The notes under the pieces: generated by a model
Database searches by the model: none
What the model was told of the DNA's origin: nothing
What the model saw: only the letters and a program-made list of their open reading frames with translations
Assembly: GCF_000002875.2 (NCBI RefSeq)
Contig: NC_009399.2
Span: forward strand, 422,884 to 486,883
Direction of reading: 5' to 3'
Source of the DNA: Leishmania infantum JPCM5
Lineage: Eukaryota > Euglenozoa > Kinetoplastea > Trypanosomatida > Trypanosomatidae
Length of the DNA stretch: 64,000 nucleotides
Position numbers and translations under genes: made by a program
Part shown: positions 31,140 to 42,537 of the stretch, piece after piece
Numbering within the stretch: the stretch's first letter is position 1
Layout: each line of letters begins with the position of its first letter

Positions 31140-34100
31140 TCTCTGGGACTGCGGCCGGTGGAGGCGGCGAGTGACCTCGACGCTGATGGCTGTCCAGGCT
31201 CCTCGTCCCCATCCGCGCCGCGTTGAGCCGCGCTTTGTTTTACGCTGCGCAGCGCGACGCGCCGCTGCGCTGCTGCCAGGTTCCACGCCGTCGGCTGCAA
31301 CGCCATCAGCTGCGCCAAGGTACTGAAGCGAACATCGCCGCACCGCGCGGGGGAGGTGCCCGGCGAGGCTGATGGAGGCACGCCGTACAGGTCGACGAGG
31401 CGCCGCAGCTGCCGACGCACGCGCTCACACACTTCGCCGGCGCACAGCCGCTCCGGCGCACGCCCGTGACGGGGCCCCTCTGCTCCGTCCGGCGACGTGC
31501 CGCTCGCGCCCCACGTTAGCGGCTCGTTGTGCTGCGGGTAAGATGGGACTGGCGTTGGGGTGCGGCTACTGTGGCCGTTGCTGCTCTCCAGCTCCTCTTC
31601 CACAGCGAGCTGCTCAAGAGCCGGCAGGGCGTACAGCAGGCAGGGCCTGAGCAGGGCAAAGGCCACGTCGGCGGCGGCGGCGGCGGCCGTGGTGCTCAGC
31701 TGCTCGCCTTGCTGCTTCGCATGCGCCAGGGCAGTGAAGAGATGCTCGTACATGCCAACATCGGTGACCGCCCCTGAGTCGCACAGCAGGACGTTGGCCC
31801 AAATCTGCACCAGCCACGCGGCAACCGCGTCTCCCGTGGCGACACCTCCGCTGCGCATCGTTGACGTAGTCGCGCTCGGTTTCTCAGTACTGTGGTGATG
31901 CTGCTTCTGGGCGATCGTTCGCCAGCTCTGCAGAGCACGCGTGAAAGCCGCGTAGGAGTGAGCATACCCCTCTGCCGCCGCCTCCTTCCTTACCTGCTGC
32001 TGCAAGCCCATCGCCCGCGAGACCTGTGCGCGGAGTACACGTCCACTGCCCGCGCTTGCGTACACGAGGTGCAAGACGCGCATGACGTCTCCAATATGCG
32101 GTGCTGCGGACGCAGCGGCGTGGCAGCAGCGCTCCTGATAGGCGAGCAGGGCACCTGCTGAACACAGCGGCGGCGCCTCCAACGGGAGAAGATGATGCCA
32201 GGCGATCAGATACTGCGACACCCACGAACCGCCGACGGCACTGGCTGCCGCCACCGCTGTATCACCACCCACGGCCACCGCTGAATTCATCACCTTTGCC
32301 GTCCCCGCGTGCTCGCCCTGCTGGCGTGCACTCTGGTGGCCGAAATCTCGCTGTGGTCTGCTGTACACGAGGCGCATGGCGGCAAAGAGCTCCTCGGTGG
32401 CGGTCGCGTCCTCCTGAGTGAGGCACCGCAGCACACACACGCCGCGGTGAAGCGCCTGCAGATGAGCACCGTCTCGCAGTTTGGCACGCCGCAGCCACGG
32501 CGCATGCTGCTGCTCGTCGGCGATATCGATGCCCGGTGTCTTCTCCGGCTGTATCCCTGCTGCGGCCTCCGATGCCGCTGGTGGAAGCAGCTGCAGCGCT
32601 GCACAGAGACGGTGCGTCACGTGGTACCACAAGTACACGGTGAGGAGCGGCGCGAGAAGCGTAAAAGGAAACGGAATCGGCACCGCCGTCGTCGCTTCTG
32701 CGGTCGCGAAGCCGTCGAGTTCGGGGGTGTTGAGCAGCGGGTAGACCGGTCGCCGATCTGTAGCGTCGGCTGCTTCTGTCCGTGCATGACTCGCCCCCTG
32801 CGCTTGCCCTCCGTCTTCATAGCTGCCGGGTACTCCCCAGGTATCCAGTGCCGCGATGACAAGCCGCTCGTACGCCTCCGCAGTTTTCATGGTACCGGTC
32901 GTGGCCGGTGAGACCGTTGATGTGAACTTCATGGCAACGTCTACGATGTAGCACACGAACGTGAAGCCACCAGGCGGGGCGGCGTCGTGAGGGCGCCCCG
33001 ATACCCAGCCGGCGCACACGAGCGCGTGCAGGTCTGCTACCGTGAGCACACCGCGCACAACGAGCCGTTGCAGCCCGGGAAGCCTTCGACCGCGTATAGT
33101 CCTCGTGGAGGCGGAGCTCCTTTCCAGGTACGTGGCGGGAGAGACGTGTGCAAGGTGATGTACTACGCGATACAGCTCCTCTGGCTTCGCCAGGCGTAGC
33201 AGCGCGTACTCCATCGACTCGCGCAGCTCCGCTGTGTCGGGCGTCGGCCACGGAGGCGCCGCGTCAGCGGTGGCCTCCTCGTCACTCGCCTCACTCCAAC
33301 CACTGGCGACAGTGGCCAGTGCTACCTCCGGTGCCGTCTCTGGCTGCAGCAACACCCCTGAGGCCTCCAGGATGTCCTCGACTGTGAGTTCCAGCGGCAG
33401 CTGCCTGTTCCTAGAGGCGAAAAGAAGAAGCGCACGCCGTAGCCAGTCCAGGGGTCGCTGCGGCGATGACGTCGATGAGAATGCCGCTTCGATCCTCACT
33501 GGCTCACGTGCCGCTGCGCCAAGCTGCAGAAGCACTTGCATCGCTCGCCCCTCCACTGCAGCGGCCTGTTCCTGCACGACGGAGGCGGTGGTGGTGGTGA
33601 GCGACGGGGAGCGTGTGGCCTTTGCCGCAGTAGCGCCGGCGCCACTGCCGAGGAACCACCGCACCATCCACTGGCAGCACATCCACCCTAGCACGTCTCC
33701 TGCGCACCAGTCCAACGCCGCGAGGGTGCGTAGTACCAGCCGGAGAAAGACCGCCGCCGCTCGACGCATGTGGCGCACCTCCGTCTCCAGTTTGGCTGTG
33801 TCGTCGCCGTAGCTCGACGCAAGGCGCGCTACCGTGAAGGTCTGTACCGCGCGCGCATAGAGGTAGAGACACGTCTGATGCTCCGCGGCGTCAGCGGCGG
33901 TGCTGCGCAGCACTTCCATGAGCGCACCTGGCCACTGCGGCAAAGCCGGTCTCGCCTCATGCAGGACAGCGTAGGCCCAGAGCATCCGCATGGCCCGGTA
34001 CGTGGCGGCGGCGACGCCGGCGTCGCTTGGCGGCGTGGTGGACGAATGGAGACGTCCCCGCACCTGTTCCGCAGCCACCCACTCCGCCACATGCGCCTCC

Positions 34101-36583
34101 CACTCCTGGTGCGAGCTCGCTGCTGTTCGCGGCTTCCACAATGGCGGCCGAACAAGCGCGACAGCCCGCTCGGTGGCTGCTTGATCCTCTTCCTCGCTAC
34201 TGTGACCCGCGGCGCCGTTGCAGCAGTACCACAGCATCGTGAGCTCGTGGGTGAGTTCGTTGAAGCAGGGGAAGCTGCGGACAACGGAAGCGGCGGTGGC
34301 CGTCGAGGAGGATGCGCACGTATGCGACGCCACCGCTGTCACTGTTGCCATGGAGGAGGGCGAGGCGGATGTGACGGTGCCCTCCGCCTCGGCAGCGCTC
34401 TCGCCCACCATGAGGGCTGTGTGATGATCCTTCCCGTACGTGCCATCTGCGCTACCGCCCGCCGTCTCTGACAACCACTCCATCCAGCGACCCACATCAG
34501 CAATGTCCCAGGCGAGCACGTCGCGATGGGCCGCCTGCGCCATCCCCTGCGTTGTGCTATCCTCGTCGCCCCATTCACCATCCATGATACCCGCAGCGCT
34601 CGTTGGCACCGACGGCACTGACAGCACGAGCGGGTCCAGTCCGCGCCATAGAGTTCTGGTGGGTGGCACGTGGTGGACACGCACCCTCGAATTCTGCCCC
34701 TCTACCGCCTCCTCCGGTCTTCCAGAGCTCGCCAGCTGCGCCAAGGCATCATAAGACAGCGTCTCCGTGAGGTAAAGGCCTTGAGGCAGCGTGGCCGCCG
34801 GCGCCGCGACGACCCGTGCTGCGCCCGCTCGTTGCGCGGCACTGTCTCGGCTGCTGCGTGTGTGTATGCCGTCCACGATGAGCATGAGGAGGCTTGTATG
34901 CGCGGGGAGCGCCGTCATGGACATTGGTGCCGCTCGCGATGCGACGGTGGCTGCCGGGCAAATACACTTGGTCAGGCCCCCTACTGCAAGCTCGTACACG
35001 GCACGCTCTGGTGACGGCAACAGCTGCTCGATGATCTCCTGCACCGATGAGTGCGAGGCCCGTCCTGGATGCTGCTGCCGCTGCTGATTCGCCTTTGCGT
35101 ACGAGTCCAGCTCGGCACTGGACACCCCCAGCACACCGTACGGAGTGTCGCCCCTGAAGCCCATGCAGAGGACGGCCGGCGGCGACGGCGCAGAGTTGGC
35201 GACCGGCGACGAAGCCGCAGCAGGCAAGGGCGGCGCTACTAAGGTACGGGCAGGGGCGCAACAACAGGGCAGCAACGCCACAAGGCTGCCGCACAGCTGT
35301 CCACCACGGAGCGGGTGTACTGTGCGGGTATCCTCATCCTCCACAAAAGCCCAAAGAAGATCATGCGGGTCGAGCGACTGCTGCTGCTGAGAGGACGTCG
35401 ACTGCGTGCGGTTCGCTCCACCAGCGCCGTCGCGTGCGTGTGCCCAGCCGGTACCACCGCCGCCGCGGTGGACGCCGTCCTCCGTTGATACCTTTTGCAC
35501 ACTTAAGCGAAGCAGCGGGAGCGTCACGGCGTGCCGTACTCGAACTTGCAGTGAGTGCGGGTCGTCTGCGGAGGCGCCGCTGCTACAGAGATCCGCCACA
35601 CATGCCATCACGTCCCACGCACGATGCTCCGGATCGGCATTGCCGGAGCTGCCGTCGCCTGTCGAGCTGCCGAGGAGGGCAAAGACGTAAACCAGGCGCA
35701 TGAGTGGTGCTGCCGCAGCGGCAGCAGAGGTGTGGTGCGGAAGCCGCAGTGGGACTCCGGCGACGAGCAGCAGCACCGTCGAAGGCCTCGATGGGGGAGC
35801 CGAGGTAGTGCCGGCATGACGAGATGCCTGTGGGGAGGCGAACGGGCAAGGCAGTGATGCCGACGCCGCGACACGAATCCATGAACACGCACAAGACGCA
35901 GACCTCGCAGCAGCAGCATCGCCGCTGCTCAGCACAAAACTGTCCATCAAGCTGTAGTGAGCGGCATCACGGAGCTGATCGTTTGGGGCTCCTCTCGAAG
36001 TGGCTGCTGGTCCTGTGGCCGCGCCCGCTGCATCCAGGGTCTCCGTGGCTACCAGGACGTGCCGGCTGCTCAAGAAGAGAACGCCGCCGATGCCTTGCAG
36101 CGTCGACCGCGCGAGTGACGTTGTGCGATGGAAAAAGAAGCGAGCTCGCGCTGGCTGCTGTGCCTCCAGGTCCGCCTCGTCGTTGATGACGCCGCTTGAT
36201 GAAGTCACTGCTGCCGCCGCGCCTGCTGCTTCAGACGACGGACACGGGCTTGGAATCCAGATGAACTCCCACGCGAATCCGCAGAGCCCGTCGTCGCTGC
36301 TGGGCCCCTCCGGGTAACCACCCGCCTGCTGCAGCGATAACGTCGCGGCGGTGCTGCCCTCGCCCTTGACATCCACGTGCAGAGAATAGTGCGCCTGCAG
36401 CGTGACAATGCACGTCTCGTGACGCGACGCATCGACGTAGCTCCAGCGGTGGCATGTGCGTGTCGTCACATGCTCCTCCGGCGCACTGGGCACCACCGAC
36501 GGCGAAGTTGACGAGGCGGGCGCGTCTGCGTCGGTGGCGCTGCCAACGCCCAGCTTGTACGTGCGCTGCACTATGAGTGGCAT
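27110..36583 (-). CDS. Giant protein of unknown function with C-terminal acidic WGW motifs
   Basis: I do not recognise this protein of about 3157 residues. The first 700 or so residues contain repeated short hydrophobic strand-like segments (TVLLLVAGVPL, LMRLVYVFALLG, LLWAFVED, TSLLMLIVDG) that could form a beta-propeller. A long, mainly helical, Ala/Leu-rich region follows to about 2250. A strong charged coiled coil lies at about 2280-2480 (REQQLRLDEAREALRRSW). The last 650 residues are low complexity but carry four similar acidic tryptophan motifs: DDWGWSSNSD near 2735, EDWGWRDDDND near 2985, DGWGWSND near 3039 and DGWSGDDDPF near 3094. The codon-size frame is uninterrupted. The frame extends 38 codons upstream but without an ATG, so I use the ATG at 36583. 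The layout suggests a membrane-traffic scaffold or tether, only as a hypothesis. Confidence 0.8.
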
Positions 36584-37894
36584 GCCGCTGGCGGCGTCGG
36601 GCGGTTTTGGATGCGGAGCCTTGTGGAATGGGCTCAGAAAACTGCGACCAAACGTGTGCGATGTGCGCGCGCAGTGACTGCCGAGCAGCTGCCCCACCGT
36701 CCACGACGATAGGCTCCACCCACGTCGATGCCGCCCTGCGAGTTGTGACTGGGTAAGCAGAGATCAGCAGGGCGCTTGCGTGCGTGCGCTCAAGGCAAGG
36801 GAGAAAGCAAGAAGACAAGACAGGCGCACACGTACGCACGTCTGCGCGTCCCCTTCCTGCAATCCGCCGGCGCGCCAGGAGACGTACACGAACGCAGCAC
36901 GGGCACACGCGCACATGAGCACCACCATACAGGAGCGCGCCACGTACAGAGAGAGAAGGAGGGAGAGGGAGAGCACGGCAGCCCGAGAAGGTGCACGTTG
37001 GGACAGGAGAGGTTGACGAGAGGCAAAGGGCTGGCGTGCTGCGCGCGCGTTCATGGGCGTGCGCCTCACCACGCCGGCTTCGCCCGCTTTTCATTATGAT
37101 GCTGGATCGCGACCGAGCACTCGAACACGCTGCTCTACCTCACTGCACAGGAGAGAGGGAGGGGGGAGGGTGTGACGGAGTCACGCAAGCGCCGCCCCTC
37201 CCCCATATCGATCCGGGATCGCAGCGATAACCGCCTTTGCACCGGGTGCGTGTCTGGCGCACACGCATCGACTCGGGTCGAACACGCTGTGACGACAACG
37301 GCTTCCGTGATTGTGCTCACTATGGGGAGAAAAGAAATACGAACCGAGAAAGCAACGAACAGTCCCGCTTATCGTCACCACCAAAGAACAGGAAGGGGGT
37401 GGGGTTGGGGGGGGTGGCAGAATGGGGCATACGCCGTGCGCTTACTGCGCAGATGCTATACCAACGTACACCCACACCCACACACCCACACGGGCGGGCA
37501 GACAGAGAGCACAACACCGTTGCTCAACGATTAAACGATGATGTGAACTGCGATCAGCATCTCTCCAGCCCCACACGCCACCCAACCCACACACGCACGT
37601 CCATTGCGGACGCCTATGCCGGGCCCACTGCATGAGAATCAACGAGAAGGCAATACACACACACACACACGCACACGAGAAAAACAAAGCCGCCAATGCA
37701 CATGTGCATCTGCGTGGGCGCAAGAGGTAGTATAGGCGAGGCGCCGAGCACTCCCGGCACTGCGCACTACCCGAGAACAACAACGAAAAGGCGTCCGAAA
37801 AAAAGAGAAGTGATGAGGGCGAGAAGTGTGGGAGGAACACGCCGAACAGGGCAGGATGCGCCGCGTGTGTGCTTGCGGCCTTCTGCTCGGTCCT
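36584..37894. other. Spacer between cNMP-binding gene and giant gene
   Basis: About 1.3 kb, no gene supported. It holds the 3' UTR of the cyclic-nucleotide-binding-like gene and the 5' UTR of the giant gene, with CA runs near 37465-37490 and 37657-37675. Confidence 0.55.
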
Positions 37895-40800
37895 TTACAG
37901 CAGCACATTCTCCAAGATGCCACGCGCAATCGCGTAGAGCGGCGGCACACCCTCCTGCGGGCTCATGGGCGCCGACAGCGTCGCACCGCCAGCCGGCAGC
38001 CGGTGCGTCCGCCGCGCCTCCATCTCAGCATCGTTCTGCGCGAGGGGGAGATCACTCGTGTAGTAGGCGAAGCGCGTCGTCAGCCCGGGGTGGGCGATGC
38101 CTTGTCGGTAGAAGTCTTCGATGACACGCGCAAAGTACGACCCCTCCATCTCCGTCCCGATGCAGCGCCACACTTGCTGGTAGTATCGCAAGAGGGACAC
38201 GTTCTGCAGCATCGTTCCCGTCACGGTCAGCACCTTGCCGTGGTGCACCTTGACACGCGGGCCGGCCAGCTCCTGCAGCCGCTGCGCCGTGAGGTCTTGG
38301 TTGCGGCAGTTGCGCAGCTCGTCCTGGTTGTCCTCGAGGATGAGCGAGGACTTGGAGAGGAGGACGTGGCTAGCAAGCTGGATGTCGCCGCGCTTGCCGG
38401 TGAGGCCACCGGCCTTGCCCATGACGCTGACGCTGCGGATGCGCTTGCCAAAAGCGCTGAATATCACGCGGCAGATACCCTCGGCCTGCGCGCCAAACGC
38501 AAAGTCCATGTTGATGAGGAAGTGCTGCTGCCGCCGGCCATTCCTGCCGAGGTGACTCATCGGGGCCCCGCGGGGCGTGCTGAGGCTCTCATTCGCACTC
38601 GCCGACCCATCGTAACCGGTGGGGCTGAGCTCGCCACCCGCGTCGCCATCGCCGTCTAGCGGCGCCGCGCCAGCCGCGGCGTTGGCTGAGATGTTCTTTC
38701 TGCCGCTCGTCGTCATGCACCCCGGCACGCGAATCGGCGAGCCCTCCGAGGAGCGCCGCCAGATCGGCTTGCATACCTGCGACCACGTAGGCACTTGCGA
38801 GGAGCTTGCCTCGCTTTCGCCTTCGCCGTTGTAGCTCTTGGTCGCCTCCACGTAGTGCGCGTGCATCGCATCGCGTATCGCTTCATCAATCGTGTTGAAG
38901 TTGAGCAGGTGCACCGGGATGACGTCCACCTGCAGCCCCGTCATGGCCGTGTCCTGCAGCACCGTGATACCGCTCTGCTCGAGGCTGCGGTTGTACTCCT
39001 CCTTCAAGTCCGGCCGCTCGTTCTGCAAGAAACCTGTGAGGGCGGCGTAGAGCATGTCATCCATGTTGTGCCACTCCTCCGGCCGCCCGAGTCGCTTGCT
39101 CTCGGAGAGGCGCACATAGTCCAGGATTTCATTGCGATACTTGCGGTTGAAGCTGCAGAGCAGATTCTTGATGCAGTGGGTGTTGCTGCTGATGACGTCG
39201 ATGCAAAGGTCGTCTGGCAGCGCGGAGAAGCGGTCAAGCCCGAGCTTCTCGAGCACGCAACCGCGCAGGTTCAGGGCCCATTCGTGGAAGGGGTTTGTCT
39301 GGAACTTAAGGGACAGGCTCGGATCGACGCGCACGTTGTACTCTTCGCGGTGCATCATGATCTCGTAAAGGCGCAGGAGCGTGTTATGCCCCCAGTTGCG
39401 CAGCAGGCCAGCCTGCTCCCCCTCCGTAAGCGGCATGCGCTTCAGGATCGTCTGCACGCGCTGCATCTCGGTGTCGCGCGTGACACCGTCGGGTGCCAGG
39501 TACTTGCCCTCCAGCTCCTCCTGCTCGCGCTGCCGCAGGTACTCGTCAAGCACGTCGATCGCCGGAGGGTGCACCATGCCCTGCATGCGGCCACGAAGCT
39601 TGTTGCTCTCGATGATGTGCACGCACAGCATTGTCAAGAAGTCGAGCAGATCCGTGAAGCCGTCGCGCAGCAGCACGAGTGTCTTTCCCTCCATCCCGAG
39701 ATGCCACGTGCAGCGACGGCGTTCCCTTGTACGAATGTACGTGATGGCCGTCCGCATACTGCGCGTGCGCGCCAAGCCGTCTGCCGTCTTGCGCGTGTCG
39801 GCCGCTCGCGCCTCGACTTTCATGCGGCTTGCAATGAAGGGCGGGAGGGCGTGCACGAGGTCGAAGCAAAAAGTTGAGGTCAGGTTGTCCGGCAGGCGGT
39901 TCAGCGCGTAGCCCCACGCGCCGGTGTCGACCTCGTGACTGAACAGCTTCGTGTGGATGACGTTGTGGATGCGGGTGTAGCTCTCCAGGATCGACCACAG
40001 CGGCAGGTACTCGTTTTGCGCGCTGGTGGGCGAGAAGACGTAGCGGCAGAACTCACGGATGGGGCCAAAGACGTCCATGGAGTCGGTGATGCAGACGCCG
40101 ACGCCCTGGGCGAAGCGGGGATTGCCGGAGAGCACCGGCTGCAGCTCCTCGTACGGTAGTAGCGAGACGACCGTCTTGGACATCGCACTGCCGGCGCGGA
40201 AGACGTACTGCGAGGTGGTGTTGAAGACGCAGTTCTCGATGCCAAACACTTGCCCTGGGCACAAGCTCGCGACGTGGGTGTAGACCGCGTCCGATGGAAT
40301 GTCGCTGTTCGTGGAGGCGTCCTGCCCGTCGGAGAGTCGGAGGCCGTACGAGGAGAGGCTGCCGTGACGGTCACGGGAGCCGCTCATCGAGCGCAGCTTC
40401 ATCGACACGCTTTGGTGAGACGCCACGCGAAACGCCCCCTCCATTGCCTTCTGCTCATTGTTAACGGAGTCGATCCGGAAGACGTCCACGCTGCCCCACA
40501 CCACCACGTACAGGTGCTGAACCGGTGCGCCGAAGTCGAGAATGAGCTCGCCATGGGTGTACTCGCGGTGGAGGGAGAGCGGAACAATGCGCTGCAGGTC
40601 CTCGGTATCCAGCAGGGACGTGAGTAGGGCGTGGCGGTAGAGCCAGGTGAGCTCCTCCTCGGTCTGCGCTGCGTGCCCCTTCGCCACGATGCACTCCATG
40701 ACGCGGTTGCTGCGCACCTGCAGCGACGCATCCGAGTGGAAGAAGGTGCTCGGGGAGACGATGGAGTCGTCGTCGTCGCGCCAGTCCATCGCCCTGTGAC

Positions 40801-41659
40801 TGCGCCGTGTCCCTGTTGTCGCCTCGCTCGGCGCGTCGTCGACGTCGCTGTCGTTTAAGCTGTTGTTCACGTTCTCCTGATCAATCATCTCTGCCGCCCG
40901 AACGGCGGCCCTCACGGCCTGCGCAATGCTGTGCCCCGTGCGCTCATCCTCAGTGCCGGAAGCCACGGACGGTTTGACGACGTTGCTCTGCTGCAAGTTG
41001 GAGCGCACGTGGTTTACAGCCCGCTGCAGCACCTCCAGTGCGTTCTGCTGGATGGGAGTGTTCTCGCCACGCGGGTCCAGCGAGGCGGTCGTGGACACTG
41101 TCAGCGGAGTGGCAGAGCGACTACTGTCGCCGCCGATGTGTCTCGAAGGGGGCGACGTGCTCACGTCTCGCTTGGCGCTGCGCAACGCTACCGCCTGCTC
41201 GTGCGAAAAGAGGGCGGAGCTGCTGCGCACGATACTGTCCGCTACAGCGATGGACTGATGCTGGTATGCGACGCTGCCGCCGACGAGGGAGGTGGGAAGG
41301 GGTGTCGCCGCCAGCGGCGCTGAGGTGCGGAACGATGAAAGCAGGCTGTTTTGCGAGCGCGAGGAGGGCTGCGGCGGCACGGCGCTGGTGGTGCTGGGCA
41401 TGTCTTGGTTCGTGCTCGACCCCACTGCGCGCGCCAAGGAGCTGCTGCCATCCGGTGTTAGGGCTGCGGATGTGTCCGGAAAGGGGACCGCCGTCCTCGT
41501 AGCCGCGGATGCATCGAGGTGCTTCATTGACTCGCAGCCAGGGGCCACGCCGGTGACGGCTGCATCGCCTGCGGTGTGGTGCATGGAGCCGCTACTGGAG
41601 ACGGAAGAGATGCAAGTGCGGATGTTGCTGTCGTTGCTTCCGTTGTCGTGGGCGGACAT
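37895..41659 (-). CDS. Cyclic-nucleotide-binding-like protein with C-terminal nucleoside-phosphorylase-like domain
   Basis: This protein is 1254 residues long from the ATG at 41659. After a Ser-rich N-terminus of about 340 residues comes a cyclic-nucleotide-binding-like fold at about 345-520 (YTHGELILDFGAPVQHLYVV; VFGIENCVF), with a 45-residue insertion and no Arg at the usual phosphate-contact position. A well-structured helical region spans about 565-855 (WHLGMEGKTLVLLRDGF; LCIDVISSNTHCIKNLLC). Near 1050-1200 the sequence resembles the nucleoside phosphorylase fold: FLINMDFAFGAQAEGI, SVMGKAGGLTGKRGDIQLA (compare GsAGgl...GDvv) and GTEMEGSYFARV (compare the ribose-binding EME). Whether either domain binds a ligand is unknown. 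It lies directly downstream of the multidomain kinase, which also has cyclic-nucleotide-binding-like domains. Confidence 0.78.
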   Translation of the reverse strand: MSAHDNGSNDSNIRTCISSVSSSGSMHHTAGDAAVTGVAPGCESMKHLDASAATRTAVPFPDTSAALTPDGSSSLARAVGSSTNQDMPSTTSAVPPQPSSRSQNSLLSSFRTSAPLAATPLPTSLVGGSVAYQHQSIAVADSIVRSSSALFSHEQAVALRSAKRDVSTSPPSRHIGGDSSRSATPLTVSTTASLDPRGENTPIQQNALEVLQRAVNHVRSNLQQSNVVKPSVASGTEDERTGHSIAQAVRAAVRAAEMIDQENVNNSLNDSDVDDAPSEATTGTRRSHRAMDWRDDDDSIVSPSTFFHSDASLQVRSNRVMECIVAKGHAAQTEEELTWLYRHALLTSLLDTEDLQRIVPLSLHREYTHGELILDFGAPVQHLYVVVWGSVDVFRIDSVNNEQKAMEGAFRVASHQSVSMKLRSMSGSRDRHGSLSSYGLRLSDGQDASTNSDIPSDAVYTHVASLCPGQVFGIENCVFNTTSQYVFRAGSAMSKTVVSLLPYEELQPVLSGNPRFAQGVGVCITDSMDVFGPIREFCRYVFSPTSAQNEYLPLWSILESYTRIHNVIHTKLFSHEVDTGAWGYALNRLPDNLTSTFCFDLVHALPPFIASRMKVEARAADTRKTADGLARTRSMRTAITYIRTRERRRCTWHLGMEGKTLVLLRDGFTDLLDFLTMLCVHIIESNKLRGRMQGMVHPPAIDVLDEYLRQREQEELEGKYLAPDGVTRDTEMQRVQTILKRMPLTEGEQAGLLRNWGHNTLLRLYEIMMHREEYNVRVDPSLSLKFQTNPFHEWALNLRGCVLEKLGLDRFSALPDDLCIDVISSNTHCIKNLLCSFNRKYRNEILDYVRLSESKRLGRPEEWHNMDDMLYAALTGFLQNERPDLKEEYNRSLEQSGITVLQDTAMTGLQVDVIPVHLLNFNTIDEAIRDAMHAHYVEATKSYNGEGESEASSSQVPTWSQVCKPIWRRSSEGSPIRVPGCMTTSGRKNISANAAAGAAPLDGDGDAGGELSPTGYDGSASANESLSTPRGAPMSHLGRNGRRQQHFLINMDFAFGAQAEGICRVIFSAFGKRIRSVSVMGKAGGLTGKRGDIQLASHVLLSKSSLILEDNQDELRNCRNQDLTAQRLQELAGPRVKVHHGKVLTVTGTMLQNVSLLRYYQQVWRCIGTEMEGSYFARVIEDFYRQGIAHPGLTTRFAYYTSDLPLAQNDAEMEARRTHRLPAGGATLSAPMSPQEGVPPLYAIARGILENVLL

Positions 41660-42537
41660 TGCTGCGGCCGCCGTGCGACACGAACGGTATTCGTGCTCGT
41701 ATGCTTGATCGCTGGAAAGAGAGAGAGAGTCGGCGGGGCGGGGCGTGACCTCTGCACAGACACACACACACAGACACGCACACACACGGACACAGAGCGG
41801 CAGACACAAAGAAAAAAAATGCGATGCCGAACGATAATGATCTCTTAACGGAGAGCAGGAATCAACTTTCGCGGGGCAGTGCGTGATGCAACGCGTTTGA
41901 GGGGGGCCAGTGGCGGAAGAGGGAGGCGTCGTGGACGGGAGTCGATGGAGCGGAGCTCGCAGGAACGCGGAGGGATGTGGCAGGGCTGCGCGCGCGGGCC
42001 ATGTGCGCATAAGCCTCTTCCATGCACCGACAGGTACACTCGTAGCCACGTACTGGCAGGGCTACCAAAATAGCGAGAGAGGAAGGGGGAGGGCTAGGAG
42101 TGCTGAGGAGGGCCTGTTCAACTGCCATCTATCAGCACATCCACGTGAGATGCTACCGTTGGGGAAGAGGTGCAAGGCGTCGACGGCGCTGCCCTTGTGT
42201 ATCTTCTTTGCGCGCACGGTGCGCGGCTGCATACTCACACATAATTTATCTGACTTCGGGTGTCGCCGACGAGAAGACGCGAACAAAACCCCTCCGAAGG
42301 GGCAAGAGGAAGGGAGGGTGTCGGCGTGTCGATTCGGAGGCGGGCACTCGATGAACGGCACGGAGGGTGGTGGTGGTGGTGGGACTGGTCACGACACGCA
42401 CGCACCCATGTGCGTACGCGTGGGCGCAAGCGCCCAGCCAGACGGGGGTGAGCGAACGGAAATGCCAAGACGGCAGCAGCAATACCAAGCAAGAAAGAAG
42501 AAGAGCAACAACACGAGAGACACACGCACGCATCTGT
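41660..42537. other. Spacer between multidomain kinase and cNMP-binding-like gene
   Basis: About 880 bp, no gene supported. It contains a CA run near 41758-41790 that gives a false N-terminal extension (Val-Cys repeats) to the downstream frame. Confidence 0.6.
41712..41731 (-). promoter_or_regulatory. Predicted spliced-leader acceptor for cNMP-binding-like gene
   Basis: CTCTCTCTCTCTTTCC on the minus strand is followed by AG at 41713-41712, 53 nt before the ATG at 41659. It excludes the upstream in-frame ATG at 42010, whose reading also crosses a CA repeat. Confidence 0.7.

Noticed and set aside
36231..37094. Minus-strand frame of 287 codons upstream of and overlapping the giant gene
   Set aside because: Second half is an out-of-frame shadow of the giant gene's N-terminus, first half is spacer.
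41660..42049. 130-codon N-terminal extension of the cNMP-binding-like protein, including an ATG at 42010
   Set aside because: It crosses a CA repeat and lies upstream of the strong splice acceptor at 41713-41712.
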